Shown: positions 62,729 to 64,000 of the stretch, piece by piece
Position numbering within the stretch: position 1 is the first letter of the stretch
Layout: each line of letters begins with the position of its first letter
DNA from: a virus
Virus record (IMG/VR): IMGVR_UViG_3300008262_000024
Coordinates: 1-64,000 of that record
Strand: one strand, 5' to 3'
Length of the DNA: 64,000 bases
The notes under the pieces: generated by a model
The model's input: only the letters and a program-made list of their open reading frames with translations
What the model was told of the DNA's origin: nothing
Databases searched by the model: none
Position numbers and translations under genes: made by a program

Positions 62729-63288
62729 TAGTCAGTATATATTATTCCAGTAGGTAAAGGTTCTACAGTTGCAGTACCTGCTCCAGTAATAGAACAGCCA
62801 TTTGCAGTCTGAGAAACAACAGTTATATTATAAGTTCCAGGTGCTAATCCTGCAGGATTAAAAGTATTTCCTGATACTCCAGGTCCATTAAATATAGGAT
62901 TAGTACCAAGATTTTGTCCTGTAATAGTTACATTACCACCATCTTGACATAATACTATAGGGTCTATTGTAGCAATAACATTAGGTTGTACAGTTATATT
63001 AGCTACTGTTGTAAATTGACAACCTGCTGCATTAGTTTCTGTCATAGTCATAGTGTATACTCCAGGTGTTAACCAAGTAACTTGTATTTGTTGTCCAACA
63101 ACAGTAAATGCTTGTGGAGGTAAAATGTTAAATGTATATGTTGAAGTAGGGTTAACTACTTGATCTCCATAGAAATGTACTGCATTAGGACATACTACTT
63201 GTCCATCAGCAATATTAGGTGTTGGTACCTGTCCAAATATTGTTATAGTTAACAATATAAAAAATAATGACAAAAACAAATTTTTCAT
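62728..63288 (-). CDS. Secreted protein with two Ig/PKD-like domains
   Basis: I start at ATG 63288 (MKNLFLSLFFILLTITIFGQ, a signal peptide). An earlier ATG at 63330 would lie upstream of the promoter box at 63303-63310. The first Ig-like domain is about 30-105 (PNAVHFYGDQV; YTMTMTETNAAGCQFTTVAN). The second is about 110-170 (PIFNGPGVSGNTFNPAGLAP, GTYNITVVSQTANGCSI), a Bacteroidota surface-protein type. It ends PLPTGIIYTD, as if cut before another repeat; the next gene carries the T9SS tag. It may form a complex with that protein, perhaps as a split modular adhesin or masking protein. Confidence 0.8.
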   Translation of the reverse strand: MKNLFLSLFFILLTITIFGQVPTPNIADGQVVCPNAVHFYGDQVVNPTSTYTFNILPPQAFTVVGQQIQVTWLTPGVYTMTMTETNAAGCQFTTVANITVQPNVIATIDPIVLCQDGGNVTITGQNLGTNPIFNGPGVSGNTFNPAGLAPGTYNITVVSQTANGCSITGAGTATVEPLPTGIIYTD

Positions 63289-63302
63289 AACAAATCTTTT
63301 AA

Positions 63303-63310
63303 CAAATATA
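63303..63310 (-). promoter_or_regulatory. TAnnTTTG promoter-like box (minus strand)
   Basis: CAAATATA on the plus strand reads TATATTTG on the minus strand. It lies 14 nt before ATG 63288 of the secreted Ig-like protein and supports that start. Confidence 0.5.
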
Positions 63311-63336
63311 CTTAATATACAGATTACCATTTATAC

Positions 63337-63804
63337 CTAATAGTTTACATTATATTTGTTAAATAAATCCTTAAAATAAGATACATTATCTACATAGATA
63401 TAATACTTATTTTCAGTAACTATATTGTATATTTTTAATCTATATACTAAGTGAGATTTTAACCAATCAGACTCTTTTTCTGACAGGTTATACATTGCTA
63501 ATATTTCACAAGAAAGTCTACTATAACTCTTGATAGTTAATGAATCAGAGTTAGAGTAAAATGTTAAATCAGTCTCATCAGAACAATAAGAATCTAAAGG
63601 AGGACCTTTTCTAAGTTCTATTCCATGAGGTAATTTATCTTTATAATACAGTTTAATAGTCCTTATATACCAATACTTAGGACCTAGATCTTCATTCTCA
63701 ATAATAGGTACAATTCTTACATCACCTTTTGTAAAAGGTTCTGGAGAACTTCCTACTGAAAACAGTAATATTGCAAAAAATGATATTAAAAATTTGTATT
63801 TCAT
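63337..63804 (-). CDS. Secreted hypothetical protein, 155 aa
   Basis: A signal peptide (MKYKFLISFFAILLFSVGSS) is followed by a soluble domain with short beta strands (VRIVPIIENEDLG, TIKLYYKDKLP), two Cys (CSDET; LSCEILA) and a C-terminal YYIYVDNVSYFKD. It has no T9SS tag, so a periplasmic location is most likely. The start codon lies in an inverted repeat (63799-63836). I do not recognise a family. Confidence 0.7.
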   Translation of the reverse strand: MKYKFLISFFAILLFSVGSSPEPFTKGDVRIVPIIENEDLGPKYWYIRTIKLYYKDKLPHGIELRKGPPLDSYCSDETDLTFYSNSDSLTIKSYSRLSCEILAMYNLSEKESDWLKSHLVYRLKIYNIVTENKYYIYVDNVSYFKDLFNKYNVNY

Positions 63805-63836
63805 AAGATAAATATTACATCGTATATCTTATGAAA
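63799..63836 (-). repeat. 12-bp inverted repeat covering the start codon of the 155-aa gene
   Basis: TTTCATAAGATA (63799-63810) and TATCTTATGAAA (63825-63836) are exact inverse complements separated by 14 nt. In the minus-strand mRNA the ATG at 63804 would be buried in a 12-bp hairpin, which could block ribosome entry, or act at DNA level as an operator. Confidence 0.7.
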
Positions 63837-63851
63837 CACCTTATTTCACTG

Positions 63852-63859
63852 CAAATATA
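63852..63859 (-). promoter_or_regulatory. TAnnTTTG promoter-like box (minus strand)
   Basis: TATATTTG on the minus strand, 47 nt before ATG 63804. It would start a transcript whose leader contains the whole inverted repeat at 63799-63836. Confidence 0.45.
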
Positions 63860-63885
63860 AGCAAAAATTATACTACTTATTCTAC

Positions 63886-64000
63886 CTAATTTGTGTATAT
63901 AGCAGCAGTAGGATCTGGTACAACTACAATGGGTAACTGAACTGTTCTAACACATCCATTAAATGATACTAAATTTAACTGATAATTTGTACTTACAGAT
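63886..64000 (-). CDS. C-terminal end of a probable Ig-like surface protein
   Basis: The minus-strand frame from 63999 to TAG 63886-63888 gives the last 37 residues: ...SFNGCVRTVQLPIVVVPDPT, then AAIYTN. The end resembles the end of the Ig-like secreted protein at 62728-63288 (PLPTGIIYTD), so the two look like paralogous or repeated domains. The main part lies outside the window. Confidence 0.6.
   Translation of the reverse strand, partial: SVSTNYQLNLVSFNGCVRTVQLPIVVVPDPTAAIYTN

Noticed and set aside
63288-63330. Upstream ATG (63330) for the Ig-like secreted protein
   Set aside because: It would put 14 extra residues before a clean signal peptide and lie upstream of the promoter box at 63303-63310.
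1-64000. Global stop-codon reassignment (TGA to Trp or TAG to Gln), as in some crAss-like phages
   Set aside because: TGA ends many genes in ATGA overlaps (for example 1797-1800, 9294-9297, 35719-35722) and TAG ends the polymerase gene; the giant genes are open under the standard code. Only the radical SAM gene is odd.
1-64000. CRISPR array, insertion sequence or integrase
   Set aside because: I saw no regularly spaced repeats, no transposase and no site-specific recombinase; the HNH endonuclease is the only mobile-type gene.

Overview
The window is a 64-kb piece of an AT-rich, crAss-like phage (Crassvirales) of a Bacteroidota host. The main evidence is a back-to-back pair of gene blocks. 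The left block (plus strand) carries replication and nucleotide genes. The right block (minus strand) carries giant virion proteins, among them a 2924-residue protein with the DFDID active-site motif of crAss-like virion RNA polymerases. Next to it come an IHF-like protein, tail/ring proteins and a short lysis cassette. Three things point to a Bacteroidota host: type IX secretion (T9SS) sorting domains on phage proteins, promoter-like TAnnTTTG boxes, and A-rich gene starts without clear Shine-Dalgarno sites. The standard bacterial code is used: TGA, TAA and TAG all end genes, with one striking in-frame TGA exception.

Layout. 1-279 is the end of an unrecognised plus-strand gene. 304-673 is a tRNA island bracketed by two hairpin terminators; it holds a normal tRNA-Arg(UCU), an oversized class II tRNA and a truncated tRNA-like cloverleaf. 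697-22927 (plus strand) holds small early genes, a dATP/dGTP pyrophosphohydrolase-like protein, family B DNA polymerase, a T9SS-type secreted protein, an HNH endonuclease, a radical SAM protein interrupted by TGA, an SF2 helicase, a DnaB-like helicase, an M20/M28-like metallopeptidase, a Sak4-like ATPase with an SSB-like partner, primase, a PD-(D/E)XK nuclease, a 5'-3' exonuclease, a phosphoesterase, B12-dependent ribonucleotide reductase, ThyX and dUTPase. A strong hairpin at 22934-22960 separates the convergent blocks.

22971-63804 (minus strand, read from right to left) begins with small secreted Ig-like/T9SS proteins. It continues with lysis genes (TM/coiled-coil protein, holin-like, M15 peptidase, spanin-like), ring/adaptor proteins, IHF and a 1591-residue tail protein. 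It ends with four successive large proteins (3014, 694, 2118 and 2924 aa) and a 1325-aa protein with an N-terminal nuclease fold. Most neighbours overlap by 1-30 nt or sit a few bases apart, so both blocks look like long operons.

How it fits together (inference). Virion-packaged polymerase and cargo proteins would enter the cell with the DNA and start early transcription. The left block would then build the dNTP pool and replicate the genome, and the right block would make the virion and lyse the host. The most unusual points are the polymerase's extra domains (an ART-like domain, a zincin and a SLOG/molybdenum-carrier-like domain), three zincin-like motifs plus a lysozyme-like end in the 3014-aa protein, phage proteins tagged for the host T9SS, and the TGA beside the Fe-S cysteines of the radical SAM protein.
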